Shown here piece by piece: positions 21,388 through 34,245 of a DNA stretch of 64,000 nt; position 1 is the first letter of the stretch; each line of letters starts with the position of its first letter. A program made the translations under genes and the position numbers. The stretch is from NCBI GenBank assembly GCA_963565915.1, contig OY751496.1, positions 1 to 64,000 of the forward strand, in the 5' to 3' direction. Source of the DNA: Entoloma clypeatum (lineage: Eukaryota > Basidiomycota > Agaricomycetes > Agaricales > Entolomataceae). The notes under the pieces were generated by a model, which saw nothing but the letters and a program-made list of their open reading frames with translations, did no database searches and was not told the origin of the DNA.

Positions 21388-24300
21388 TCACGTGACTGGG
21401 ATACCTGTGGGGTAGGCTACAACTGGATACAGAAATTTTTCCACGGAAAGGAAGACGTTTAATATGTTATGGAACCCTTTATGCGACTTTTGATACACCC
21501 AAGAGGGGAAAGGGGAGACCGCGTCGTCAAAGGCAATGCGGGGCCAACGGATGGTCTCTGCGTGAGTGCGTAGCCCAGAAATATGCTGAAGCATCCAGAG
21601 AAACGGGAAGAGGACGTCACTCGCTGGACAATACGCAGAAGGGGTAGTTTGATATGGATGAATGTACTGCTTTTTGACACCTGCATCGAGGTAACTGACC
21701 TAGAACGATGATAGACGTCATATCGTCAAAGGAATAGAGAAATGAGGCTCACATGGACTGGCAAACCGCAAGCCGAACACACATCGTCAGGGAGTTCCAA
21801 TGACTCTCGGAATATAGAAAAGTCTTTATGGGTGAGGTTTCCGGGTAGCATTTTACAGTCTCGGAACAAGTGTGTTTCCCATTGTTGTCCCGGTATCATC
21901 CAGCATGCAACGCAGCCTTGACCAAGCGCGAGCGCGAGTCGATGCATTTGGGCCAAATGAACGTCTTCTGCTTGAGGTGCGAGGGCTTTCTCTTCTAAGA
22001 TCTGGCGTGAGTGTAACGTAGAAAATTGAGCGGAAAGCGGGAGCTCGGAGAGATCACATGCGTCAGAAAATGTCGGTGGACGAGGGGTATTGGAGGCTGA
22101 CAAATAGCAATCAGAAAAAGACGACGAGCAGGCAGCAAGGGAGGAGAGTTACGGGCGATGGCATCCTTCATCAAATGAAAAGGAAAGTCTAACTTTGTAC
22201 ATCGGTCGGGTTGTGAGCGACTTTGTTTCTCGCATACATCACATAAATGGGTGATGTTGGGCAAGAGAGTGCATGACTGAGCGTCACCGTCGAGAAATTT
22301 CTGTATAATCAGGCGGCGACAATATCGATCTTCGTCAATAGAAAGTCGAATAAGATCAGATCCGAAACGGTCAGGGTGGGGCGCATGTGGACGGAAGAGC
22401 GGTTTCTTTGGAAGGACAACGAAGGACCAACAAGGCATGTCAGGATCTTCACGACCCATCCGGCCAACTTCTTGCATAAAGGATACGATATCGTATGGAT
22501 ATCCGCGATGAATGACATGAGTGAGACTTTTGACGTCGAGTGCAACACCGAGTATTGTTGTACTGCTGATTGCTCTATACTTGCCCATACGGAAGTCGCG
22601 CAAGAGGAGATCGATATTTTCCTGGGACATATCGCCGTCACAATACGGAATACCAAGGTCGGTTGCAGTTTGGCGTGCATTGGCCTTGCTGTCGCAAAAG
22701 ATCAACAGCTTGCTGTCAGGCGAGGATTCCATTGCTAATTTGAAATGTTTCTTCATGCCTGAATCGAGGTCGTCAACACGGACAACATTGAAGGAGATGG
22801 ACGGGCGAGGTGTTGCAGTTCGGATGACCGTCCAGGAGGTGATACCAAGAGCGTCTCGAAGAGACCCTTCAAGACTCGGGGGCATGGTGGCGGTCATAAG
22901 GACGAGTTGGACTCCAAGGGTAGCGATCCATTGCAGATAGCTCATGACCGGGCGAAAGCCATCATGGGTCAAGATCAAGTGGACTTCATCGACCATAAAC
23001 CGGGCAATATGAGGGCGAAATTTGCCAATAAAGCTTTCAAATTCTCGTCGGAAAGAGAGATACTGTTCTGGGTTGATGTAGACCGAATCGATGTGTACCA
23101 AAATGTGATTCGGTAATCGACTGTCACGGTTCAAGCGCGGCCATATGGCGTACGACATCCTGTGATGATTGAATCTGGAGATGAACTGTTCCTTCATGGA
23201 CCGCATAGGGAGGAACCAGATGGTGGTGTTTGGACAATCAAAGGTTCCAGCGGCGATAAGAGCAGGGAATGTCTTTCCAGTCCCTATATTAAAAATATAT
23301 ATAATGACAAAGGGGGGTCAAAGAAAGGAACGCACCTGTTCCTGAGATGTAGAGGATGTTATCGCGGTGCTCAAACATCAGCTGAGTGACGATGGCCTGT
23401 TCTTGATTTTTAAACCCATAAAGGCCATCGTGTAGTCTCATAAAGTCACGCAAGCTCTGATATAAGTATGGATGAGGATAAATTCGAGATTTTTGTGTGT
23501 CCAGTGCGGGCGCGACCGATGACTGGAATGATTGAACATGATTGAACAATGCGACGTGAGCATCAACGATATCGCGGCGATGGGATTGTTGGATTTTTGG
23601 GAGCAGTCTGTGTTCGAGCGCATCAATGAGCAAATCAGGGGATGTTGGACGGACAGGCAGATCTGGCGATCCATAGATTGTCGACGGAAGTTCAGGGTAC
23701 ATGATAGAGAGGATGGTGCGCTCCAGGTTGCGCATATGGGCCTCCCCTTTGCAGATCGTCCGGAGGAGTTCGGGCTCATGTCCAAACATCATATGCGTGA
23801 TAGCACTGACGAGTGTAGTCTGAATGAACAAAGGGCGGTCATAACCGCTGGGCATCTGGGCGTCACCGCCATAGTGGACACGGTCCGTATGCTCGCTATG
23901 ACCGAGCTGAGCAGCAATACCACCAGGGCGAAGACTGACCATTTCGAATAGGCGATGGTTGTACTTGATGACATACGAGATGAATTGGCGGTAGATGCGA
24001 ATTGTCATTCGGACTCCGAGCTCCGAAGATGTCCAAGAACCTAACCAGAGAGATAGCTCAGCAGCAACGACGGGTCGGTAAAGACCCGCGAACAAGAATG
24101 CCTGCGCATTGTGGTAGAGGCGTGGCCGGAAAACGTGTTGCCACTCGGCAAAGATTGGGCGGAGGAAGACTAAGAATCGTGCCAATAATCGACCCAACCT
24201 GGGCAACGGAACGCGAATTGCGTTCAGTTCTTGGCCGGTGGAAGCGCTAATTTTGTTGTAAGTGCCGCGAAGGATGATGGTGTCGAGCATCCAGAGCACA

Positions 24301-26972
24301 TTGCGAGCTGAACCGGCCGGTATTTCGAGATGAACCCATGACGCATATTCAGTAGATCTTGGGGGTTCACCGCTAGTAATGATTATACCCACGGCAAACA
24401 GTTTCTGCAGTTCATATATGGCGTCCATATACGCCTGACATTTTCCCGGTATCCAGGCGATTCCAGAAGGAGTTTCCGGGTCCTGAATACCAAAATCTTC
24501 CAGTTTATGTTCGATAATATGCTGTAGCACAGACGGTTGCTGATGCCATGGGTTGCTATGGTAGGTGGCAAAACCGAAACCAAGCTCTCGTGTTCGAGGA
24601 TCATCGAGGATCGGCACGTCCTTTGGAAGATGAAACTGTCCCCACAATAAATGGTCCATAGAGCTCTCGATGTCGTCCATGAGTTTGGTCTGGCACCGAG
24701 AAAGTGTGTCGAGCGAGATACATTTTCCATCGACGGTGAATGTGCGTCCATCGTTGGTGGGTGAGTTGAATAGAATTGTGGTGTGGTCCGAGGATCGGTA
24801 TGCACTTAGATGGCGCTTGAGAAGGTACAACGATGGCATAACAGATTCTAGGCCTTCAAGGTAAACCCTGATTGATTGATATAGTCTGCCATAAAATACG
24901 GGGTGTCGGATCAGCGGACTTGGAAGAATGAGACGGAAACTGTGAGACGGCTTACTCTTCAAGAGATGTATGAGGATATTTCTGCCTTTGTACCAACATG
25001 ATATATCCAAGCGTGACCCTACCTGTGAACAAGATGCTAGCGATCTTGGGTGTGATGTCGTTTGGAGACATCCATTGTCCAGAGATCCTAACAGAAGACA
25101 GCATGATGTAACGTGTAAAGACACTGCGGAACGGATCATCCTTTCCAGTGCTCTGGTTCTGAGTGTATAGGGCCTCTAGTAGCTTAATGAGAAGCTCCTG
25201 CACCGAATCCTGATAGGATGGTATGGTCCTCCACTCCGAGGCAGCATAGGGTGACGGCGTCATGGGTTTGAGAGTGTCCTGCTGCCAATGGCGATCAAGA
25301 TCCGGTATGCCCTCCGGGGTGTCATCGTCTTCCTCATCGTCGTCGTCGTCTGAATTTTCGTCATCGTCGATATCCTCGTCTGAAGGACCATGGTCGGGAT
25401 GAGGACAGTGGTTGAGGGCTTCATCAAGGGCCTGCGCAATGATACGGATATTATGGGGTACGTCAAACATATATTCGGGGTCTGGGCGGCACACGTTGTT
25501 CAAGAGGAGGATGATAGCCTCGGTGAGCCGACGTGCGTATTTTGCATGTGTTTCATATCTGACATCCTTGTGATGACGCTCGTAAGGGTTTTTATGTTCA
25601 GGTGTGGGCCGGACTCCGATTTTCCTTCTGAAGATGTGGGTCGTGATACAACGCTGCATGTGTGCCAAGTACGCATGAATACGACGAGGTAGCGAGTTAT
25701 ACACGTGATGGTCCACAGTTAGTCGATATAACTGGCTTATTCGAGCCAGCTCCTTGCCCTCGAGATGCTGCACCCAGCCTTGTTCATGTAGAAATCTGGC
25801 CATGGCTCTATCATCATGCGGGCTCGAGATAATTGGATTGGAAGGGGAGCGCGATTCTATCGTGTGTTTATACTTGAGCCAGACTTTGGTGCCGGAAACA
25901 GGCGGTGGCCGTTGCGTCACTTCGAAATAAGAACCGGTACCTAATCGCTGGCATGGGCGATAGACAAAGTCACGCCGTTTCCCTGCAGATGAAGGCAAGC
26001 CGCATTTGTGGCCTTTGAATGATTTGGACACGGTTTTCGCATGTTCGTTTTGTTCCGGATCGAGAGAGAAACCGCGTTTACAGGTTTGGCAAACTTGCAT
26101 GTTCAGATGAAGTCGTATACCAGGTATGGGATCAACGGGTTCGTGTGGAACGGTAGGGGTATCAGTAAATTGGTCAAAGAGTTGTTCATGGCTTTCCACA
26201 TAGGCTTTCAATTGTTTGACTTCGGAAGGGGACTTGGAAATGGTGGTACACTTTGTCGCGTGTTTGACTGGCTTTCGCGGGTTGACGATGTTCCCACAAT
26301 TGGTACAGACGATGATGTTGTAGGTTCTGTTGATAAGCCATCCCAGAGGACGAAATAAATCTCTCATAACATCGAACGAGAATTCGAGAGGCGATACCGC
26401 AGAGGCTACGGGTGGTTTCAACGGAGTGGGGGGCATGGGGGTGGTTGAGCGCCGTTGTTGGGGTCCGGGGAGCATGGGAGTGATAGAGGGCCCTTGTTGG
26501 GGTCCTGACATTGTCGATAGATTTGATGGCTCTGTCGGCTTCTCACAGCTGCGGCAGTGGATTTGTATGTCCTGAGCGGTGAGGCCTCCTGTTTGGCAGT
26601 TCGGGCAAGAGAACGTTCCATCGAGAGTGGGATAAACTTCGCGCAAGGATCCTGAAATAAGGATAGTGACGGAATAGAGGGAAACGTTCGGTGAAGGTGG
26701 ATGACTAGGAAGTTGAGAGGTTGATGTACACGTGGGTTGCGTTTGGTTTTTTGAGCGCTTGTGCCTAAGGCGCAAACGAGGTGTACAATCGGAATTTATA
26801 CACCAAGATCACTTACGGTTTGTGTGGCGCTGGTGTGGGGGGTGCTGAAGACTGGTTGGAACCCTGGGATCGTGTCCTTTTTGGTCTGAAAAAGGTGGTA
26901 CGTGACCTTCCGCAAAAAAAAAAAAAAAACAAGGACGGAGCAGTTAACGGATACGGACCCTTTTAGGGGCAT
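21388..26972 (-). CDS. Telomere-linked RecQ-family helicase
   Basis: Roughly 1,700 residues from many exons. The inferred first exon starts at 26972 (MPLKG...), then a basic Ser/Pro region. Next comes a DUF3505/OrsD-like part with two CxxC...H..C fingers (about 26320 and 26100) and an acidic run (about 25370-25320). A middle region (about 24300-23850) ends in LGHSEHTDRVHYG and recalls a tyrosine-recombinase fold. The RecQ core follows: Walker A SGTGTGKT split by an intron near 23340-23285, DEVH at 22979-22990, motif V near 22520 and QEVGRMGR near 22460, then a Cys-rich zinc subdomain (CDVCEKQ). A second zinc-like domain closes the protein. The last codons GIPVT-stop lie inside the shared CACGTG motif. 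Helicase motifs are intact, so it could be functional. This family is typical of fungal chromosome ends. Confidence 0.82.
21389..21403 (-). promoter_or_regulatory. Shared CACGTG motif, exact copy
   Basis: An exact TATCCCAGTCACGTG on the minus strand, overlapping the helicase stop codon and lying 64 bases upstream of the ATG of the next minus-strand gene (21324). The GTCACGTG core matches the general bHLH/CBF1-type site. Confidence 0.45.
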
Positions 26973-27138
26973 CTGAAAGTGATCAAGAGGAGTGGAATGG
27001 CGGAAATTTTGCTAGAGGATCGGAAAGAGTATTTGACGGGGTTTGGCGAAGAGACTGACGGCGCAAGGCGAAAAAAAAAAAAAGTTGAGAAGCGTGGGAT
27101 TCTAAATATAGAAGTTTGCATTCTATGTGAAGCTGCAT

Positions 27139-29893
27139 CTAGACTGACCACCGATGGTTTGTTACACAATCTAGAATGTTATCTACTTGGTCGTCTTTAT
27201 CGTCGTAGAGTTCAGGTCTATCGCCAAAATCGGAAGAGTCTATCATGGTAGCATATGCGTCTTCTAGATTCCCGAGATCGAGGTCTTGCTTGATGAGACA
27301 GATGGCGACGTGAGGGGTAAGAACCAACTCCAGAAAGTCAACCAGTCCAAATGGACGGATGTTCGGAAGGGTTCCAATCGAAAGTGGAAATCTTCGCAGG
27401 AGGACTCCCATGATAACAGCCTTTCCCTTTGGACCGTAACTAGCGAGACATGACGCAATTAGGCAGTGGAGGGGTGGGTTAACTTACTATCCAACCCTAG
27501 CTCGGCGAACGTCATTCTCATCTCGAGGTTGGTTGGTTTGGAAACGTTCCAATGTCGCAGTTGATAGATTATTCCAGACGGGCGAACTATGCAGATCTGA
27601 ACTCAACATAACGTTGCGAAGGTGCTCCTTTAGGCGCTCGATGCGTCTTGGGATATCGTGAAATTTTGGTTTGTCTGGCCAGCCCTTGTGTACAGCAACC
27701 TTGCTGTGCATATGTGCTTGGCGAAAGGTCGAGACCTCCAGGCAGATATTGAACAATATATCCTGATTGTTGGGGTATTTTCGACGAGCGTCCAAGAGAT
27801 TTTGGAGTTTCCCAGATGGTGGATCTGGAATTTCATGCTCGCATTCCATGTATCCACATATTTCGGGCGCGGGGGGCGTCTGATGTGGAAGTGTAATAGG
27901 CGTAAGAAACACGAATCTGGATAAGCTCTTACCGGTGTCCAATGGATGAGACTGGAAGAATCGTTACGATCCTCAACGTCAGAGTGTTGACGGCTGGCGT
28001 CAGTAGAACGGTTGTGCTTTATCATCGGGATTAGAATTATATACATAAAAAGGTAGAAGGCTTCTCGCCATGAGGGATTCTCGTTCAAGAGCCTGTTTGC
28101 TGCTCTCTGCGTGAGCGAACACTTGGGGATTGTTTGTAGGGAACGCAGTACGCGGTCGTTCTTTGCCGGTGTAGTTGGAACGTCGGATCTTTGGAGGGGC
28201 TAGAGCATGACGTGACGTGAGGTAAACATAAGAAGAAATGTTGACCTTTTTAGCAGGGGGAGCTTCGCCTTGTATACTGGCGCGCCGAGGAACCCTTTTC
28301 TTACCCCTTTTCTGCGATGACCCTAGAGTCAGATATAGTGTGGGGCGTCGGCGATTGGCGCCCTACCTCATGACGACTGTTTGACGGAAGAGTGGTTTGT
28401 GACGCTGGCGGTACTGGGGATGGTTGCCCGTTATCTGCCGATGCGACGGATGTTTCATGAAGTGCTTTGATGGACTGGTTGACCCAAGAAGACAGTCTGT
28501 TTCCGGCGAGAATATTGATCAACCTGACGACCAGTTTGCAACGGCTCTCTCTACTCTGCGGTTCCTTGGTATTTCCCTCTGGTTCATCATCGTCAGAAAA
28601 ACGATAGAGGTTATCTTCAGGGTCCGACTCGACGACAATCTTGAATAAAGCACCGAATTCTTTGGATCTTGGAGTAGCTTTGATAGAATCAGTTGTTTCC
28701 CATAATGGGTCAAGGAAGACAGTGGCGCCAAACTATAAAAAATGAGAATTGCGAAGGACATATGAAATTGGGATTTACCTTTTCGAACAACGTCATTATA
28801 TGTCCCCGGGAGACCATCAATTTAGTGTGTTTACCCCTGAATTTCTCCAGCAGCTTGCTAACCAATTTCTCCTGTTTAGCCTCATTCGGATGGGTACGAC
28901 GAATACTGGAAATCTTGTCGTGTTCCTCTTTGTGAAATAATTTTGAAACGTATAAACCCCTTTCTTGCGGGGTGAGTTGCGACCATTCATTGTGAATGAT
29001 GAGCCGCTGGATTGTCCGAACGACAAAAAAAATATAACGAGCGATATAGTCGCCCTGGGTCGATTCCGACAAAAACTAAAATAAAAATGAAAATATTATC
29101 GGGCGAGTATGAAAGTTCTGTCCGTACAGCAGTGCGTCGAAATAGGGTATCAGAATCTACGCGATCTGAAGAAAGCTGCGATACACGTTGAGTAAGATCA
29201 TCCCAGTCCAAGGAAGGAGATGTGGTGTCGCGGAATAGCAGATCCTATGCGGGTCAATTACATGTATACTTTATCTCAGTAAAGGACTTACCAAGTGTTC
29301 TGGTTGATCAAATGAATAGCCAGAGATTAACCGGACGAATGCCTTGTCTTCTTTGCTTGCATGGCTGCCTCTATCAGGATTCACAAGCAGTTCCTTCAAT
29401 GATGCGAGATAGAGGGGTCGAGTTGCATCGTCCTTCCATCGTCGGTAGCGTTTCCGCGCCTATTGAATCGACATCATACGTATAAAAGGACCGAGACTTT
29501 CGTACCTTTTCTTGAAGCGTGAGGTCGCGCTCTGGGGTACGATCAGAAACGGCGATGGGATAATGATGTACTGACCCTGATCGTCTTCTTCGGGTTGTCC
29601 GTGATTTCCTGGGCCATCGGCTTCTCCCGTCGCGTTTGATTTCGTTTCTGGCGGCATTGTTTGTGAAATTAAGAGGCTATATGCGCGGATACATGGCACT
29701 TACGTGTTGTGTGAACGATATTATCTACATGTGTAAACATTTTCTGGAGACTGCGGTGTATATTGGTTAGTCTGTCGAGGACCTGATCTCGTTCTTCTCC
29801 TTCTGGTTCTTCGAATGAAGTAACTTTGTCCTCAAGCTCTACGATTCGGTCCTCGATATTGGAAAGGGCTTGCATGATAGAGTGGGAAAACAT
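27139..29893 (-). CDS. Coiled-coil protein with RTC4-like C-terminus
   Basis: Multi-exon gene starting at an ATG (29893) with a charged N-terminal coiled coil (ALSNIEDRIVELEDKV). Middle exons encode a helical, highly charged region (for example 28760-29050). The C-terminal exons (27942-27139) give a pattern like RTC4-like domains: CGY..CEHEIPDPPSGKL, a WP....F..IP.RI segment, and PFGLVDFLELVLTPHVAICLI. RTC4 was named from a yeast telomere-capping screen, and its molecular role is poorly known. The identification is by pattern and is tentative. An exact shared CACGTG motif is 71 bases upstream. Exon junctions between 28520 and 27940 are not fixed. Confidence 0.5.
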
Positions 29894-30403
29894 AAGAGTT
29901 TAGATAAGATACGAATAGACAAGGATTTTGAGGGCCTTGTCCGCGAATAACAAAAATACAGTGGCACGTGACTGGGATAGCGCGGCGGTAGGGTGACCCC
30001 TAACCCTAGGACCCATCAGATAAGTCGGTTCGAATAACGATAACAACATAACTTCTACGAGGCGCTACCGTGGACTGAAGCACATAATAAATGGCCGGGG
30101 GCTCCTCTTTGGAGGATCCGAGAGCTTCGATGCGCGGGTTTTGCCGCCCACCCAAATTGCAGCTCATCTCGTTTCCCACAATATGGTTTCGGTCAGGCCG
30201 GAAAGCCCTCGGGCTTTCGCCTAGATCTCTCTCGGATCGCATAGTTGATCTTATGCTACCCAGACACATCTCTATTTGTATAGACGTCACGGTACTGGTT
30301 AACATAGCGCAAAGAACCTCACCCATCAATAATTATCTCCCATATGCGGTAAATCAATCAACCCTTCAATCTCTCCCAATCGCACATTGAGCCCAAACAC
30401 ACC
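29894..30403. other. Divergent intergenic region with telomere-like tract
   Basis: Holds the shared CACGTG motif and, directly after it, CCCCTAACCCTAGG (29997-30010), two degenerate telomeric units. A 99-codon plus-strand frame (30091-30390) is not convincing. It serves the minus gene at 29893 and the plus gene at 30404. Confidence 0.4.
29965..29979 (-). promoter_or_regulatory. Shared CACGTG motif, exact copy
   Basis: An exact TATCCCAGTCACGTG on the minus strand, 71 bases upstream of the ATG at 29893. Confidence 0.45.
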
Positions 30404-31440
30404 ATGCACCGGCTACCCACCCAGAGTCCATCCCGTGTCCCTCGCACCCTCAATGTATCCAATTCCTTAGATTTCGAAGAAAAGGTGTACTAACAGCTGT
30501 TTAATCTGCCTGATCAGGGGAAATCAAACGAGGGATCTGGCGCACAGCGGGGAATCGGTCCACCAACGCCCGAAGTCACAATACCGCCCCCATATGTTAA
30601 AAGGAGAAGCTACCTCCAGTTCTCCGCGATTGCATCCCGTTCCTCTGACCCTGTTCCGGCGTCTGGTAACAGCGCCCCCGTGAAGCTGACGACCGCAATC
30701 TCCAAAAATCGGTTACCATACAAGCTCCTGAACCCAGCGTCGGCCACCGATTAATAAGAGGTGCATACATTCCCTGCCTCTGTTGCCTGTCATTCTGAAA
30801 TCACGATAGCCCCTTTACCAACGGCTGAGCGCCGCACCGTCACTGCTAGGATGACCCCATACCATTCAACCCAGCTCGAGAAGTTGCAGAGAAAGGTTCG
30901 TCGCCTGCAATCCGACCTCGGGCGGGAAATACAAGGGAAAGATCAGTTAGAACAAGAGCTGCAGCCCCTTCGCGCGTTTCACGACAAATGGTCTCAGTAC
31001 GACCTCCAAGCACTCGTGGATGCCCCAGTACATGTAAGAGTCGAGGAGAACGACGACCTCCTACTCCAAGAAAGCCCCCATATCGAGGGGGATGATGTGA
31101 AGCTGGAAGAGCCTGTGGATCCTGACGTCGGCGGGTTCGAAGAGGACCCCTCAGCATTTGGCGACCCCCGCCACTGGGATTATGACGGTACGTTCTCCTG
31201 CCCCAGGGAAACAGTATTTAACAGCACACATCGCGCTCAGATCTCCACAAACGTCATGAAAAGCTCGTGCAAACCGTGCAAGAATGCAAATGCCTATTGG
31301 AAACCCTTTTCTTACCCATCGTTGAATCCGACCCGTCCACGAGGGGTGTTATTATCAAAAAGGTTCAAGAAACCCTTGGCGAGAGCCTCGATCTCGCCTC
31401 TCCATCGACGGAGAGGCGGGTTAGCGCACCCGAACTCTAA
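30404..31440 (+). CDS. Coiled-coil protein of unknown function
   Basis: The proposed start is the ATG at 30404. Exon 1 (30404-30484) may join 30518 across a very short 33-base intron. The junction between the second exon and the long exon ending at 31187 is unresolved; the frame of the long exon is read from 30812. The final intron is 31188-31240 and the last exon is 31241-31440. The long exon has a strong coiled coil (EKLQRKVRRLQSDLGREIQG) and an acidic tract. The last exon is helical (EKLVQTVQECKCLLETLFLP). I recall similar proteins in Agaricomycete genomes without a known role. It might encode a structural or transposon-linked protein; nothing in it is catalytic. Confidence 0.5.
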
Positions 31441-33075
31441 TCGACCCGAACAATCGCGATGATCAGAATCGCGCAGACATCCATGTAGATGGCTTGGATA
31501 TCTAAATGTTTGAGGTCAAGCCAACTGCTGGAAAACTGGCTATATTCCACTTCTCCGTACACTATAACCCTTTTTCCACATTTTCGTTGGTATAAGAGCC
31601 GCACGTTTCGCGCGAGAAATCACAAGTGAAATTGATGTCTAAGGGGAAGAAAAGAGGCAGGTCTTTGACCGGTCTGAGAAAATAAATGAGACATAAGACA
31701 GTGCGTATGGCGCCTCATGAGGTGTTGTCAAATGAACGTATCGACACCCAAGTATCAAAAGTGAACGTCTGTGGGATTTGCGAGAGTAACGGGAGGCGGA
31801 AGTACACGTGACTGGGATACGAGAGCGGTAGCGAAGGATTGCATACTGCGCGACTCGTCCCTTTTCTGTCATCGAAAGCGCTTTCAGGAACATGTTTGAA
31901 GAAACGTTGCTTCAAAATTCTGTTGACGTCCATCAATAGACCGATGTTACAATATTCTGAACCTACGAACTTCCCTTGACACACCGTTCGCAACCGTCTC
32001 GAACGGCTCGCCTTCTTAATTCATGTGCGTCGTGGTATCCGTTTTCAAATCTACACGTAAAAGCCACCGCCCTGATTCTAGGCCTGCGTGTTATGTACTG
32101 TTGAATGTGCCGCTGCAGAGCACGGCAATATTCAGAAGTTGAGCCAGACAATGTTAGGTGCCCGGTACCCTTTGGCTCGAGTGGCAGGACATAGTATCGT
32201 TCTCGAGCATTTGAGTTCAGCAGAATCATGCACCATTTTTGGTGAGGGTGGGAGGAATGACGACAATTGATTGACACCATACGTCAAAGTCATCGAAATC
32301 TCACCCTTCCGCCAGGTTATCCCAGTCACGTGACACCCTGGCAGAGGGTAAGGTAGGGGACATCCACGTTCAACAAACGTCTGAAAGTGTGACACTTTTG
32401 TGACAACCTCTGCCAAATCGGGACAGCAACAACAGAGTAGACATTATCTACGTCGATTTCAACCAATCGGTCCCATCGAATCATAGATGTACATGGGAGG
32501 ATATGAGATTTTGAATAAATTAAATAAATCATCAAAATTGAATAAGAAGATAGCAATCAGGGGTCTGGTCCCATCTTCTGACATGGAACTACTTTTACAC
32601 AGAGATAACCGTTCCAGGAATTTCTTCGCACCATTTAAAAAATTATTGAGGATGTGTCCTGGGCGATGGGTGTATTTATCATGTGACGCGATGTGTTCTG
32701 ACGCGTAGCCAGGTCAAAAAGCTATAAACTTTTTATTCTCATGTTCTCAGCCCCATCCGACCAACCCAGCGGCTGCTGTTAACCACTATCTAGAATTAGG
32801 TGGCTTCGATAAGGAAGAAACTACTTAGATCTTGTGCGATTATGGTTTTTGTCCCAGACGACCCAATTTAGCGAGTCGTCACGCTAGTCACACGACGTTA
32901 GTCGAACGCGGATGTCCCCTATGTCTGGACCCCGGATCATGTGATCGATCTGACCCAGCTGCGTTTCGTCTGGTATAGTCGCTTGTGGCGAAGTTTTTCA
33001 TCTTCCGTGGTGTTCCTTGTCCACACCGTTCGTGCAGGCTTGACAGCCCTGTTCGTGGGCTCATCGGGCACCTAT
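31441..33075. other. Intergenic region with paired motif copies
   Basis: Low-confidence frames only. The shared motif occurs at 31805-31819 and, inverted, at 32318-32332, enclosing 528 bases that could be a small transposon. A degenerate copy of the 15-17 kb minisatellite lies near 33025-33065. Confidence 0.35.
31805..32332. mobile_element. Possible MITE bounded by inverted CACGTGACTGGGATA
   Basis: Exact 15-base copies face each other at 31805-31819 and 32318-32332, and a loosely similar GCGGTAG/GCGGAAG follows inward on each side. No target-site duplication is seen, and the same 15-mer occurs singly elsewhere, so the pair may be chance. Confidence 0.25.
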
Positions 33076-33532
33076 TGCACCACATACCCTTCAATTCGAC
33101 CCACACGGCCTTGACCCAGTCCCATCATCACTTTCCTCGCTGACGGAAGATCTGCCGCGGTTTACTGGTGAGGCATCGCTTCTTGAACCTGTGCACAGCC
33201 ACCTGGTGCCAGATAGTCGCCTTCGTCGACACATCGCGCGACATCCAGCACGTCCTACTGTGGACCCTCCAGTGCCACCAACCGCGGAAAGGGCCCCTTG
33301 TCCCCATAACGCTCGGTGTAAGAACTGCGGGAAACCCCATGCCGCCAACTCCCCGCACTGCCAGTCCTGCCAGCACCGTTTTGACCGTCAATGGATGATT
33401 GAGAGGTATGCGACTCGTGTGGGACCTCCATGTACGCCCACTGACAGGGGAAACCGGTACCCGCCGCAAGGCCACCGCTTCTGGCGGTGTTCCGGGTGGT
33501 GGGGAGTTGTAAACCAGTCAGAGGACGCTTAA
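33076..33532 (+). pseudogene. Remnant of LINE ORF1 (zinc knuckle region)
   Basis: An open stretch without a clear start encodes a Pro-rich segment followed by CKNCGKPHAANSPHCQSCQ and HRFDRQW. This resembles the CCHC-type knuckles near the C-terminus of ORF1 (gag-like) proteins of Tad1-type non-LTR retrotransposons. The piece is isolated, with no reverse transcriptase in the same orientation, so it is probably a fragment. Confidence 0.45.
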
Positions 33533-34245
33533 AGCTATGGCCTCCAGCGAGGCTACCCCTCAATGTATGCAATGTAGTGCGTTAATCGTGGTGTGTACAT
33601 TCTCTGTGCCTGTATGGACCGGGGGTTTCAATTTTTTCCTCTTTACTCTGTGTCATGGCTTTCTTCCACACGTAAATACCTTTCTGATGTATTTACTCTA
33701 TGTCGAGCGGACTGTTCCCCTATAATACCGCTATACAAATTGTTGATAAAAAAAAAGAAAAAAGGAAAAAAGGATTACTGGCGAGGTATTTACCTCGCAT
33801 CCCCTAGCATCAACATCCTCTAATGCAAACCAGCACTCACCCGTGTCACCACCCACGACGGTTCCTAGAAAAGAGGTAAAAGTTGCAAGGGTGCGGGCCT
33901 TTGATAAGGGCTTTGTTGAGGTCGCAACTATTAGGGTCTCTGGGGAGGGAGTGCGTCTTTTTTTTTAATTGAAAAATTTATATTCCGGCGCCCGATCGCA
34001 GTCCGGTCTTGTACACTAAGTTACAAATTTATCGAGAACTACATACGAAAGTATTGGAGAGTAATGCCCTGTGGTCACGGCACATGTGCGGAAAGATATA
34101 TTATCCGAGAGTGGGGTCCGCCCATGGATCAAGTCCACAAGAACAGACCCCGTATATAAACTACATACGCCCGTAGGCAAAGACCGTAGTAACTAAAGAG
34201 ACCGTGAAAGAAAGAAAAACATAACAGTGAAGCTCACCCGATAAA
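33533..34245. other. Spacer with A-rich tracts
   Basis: Contains an A-rich tract (33746-33771) and a T-run (33959-33967) that could be relics of retroelement tails. No gene seen. Confidence 0.3.

Noticed and set aside
2390..31440. KDZ transposase associated with the TET/JBP-like gene
   Set aside because: I looked for the typical Cys cluster and transposase blocks on both strands and saw none; the PHD gene and the JmjC genes do not match them.
31639..32556. Minus-strand frames of 76-105 codons
   Set aside because: They run through the shared 15-mer and have no recognisable domain or start context.
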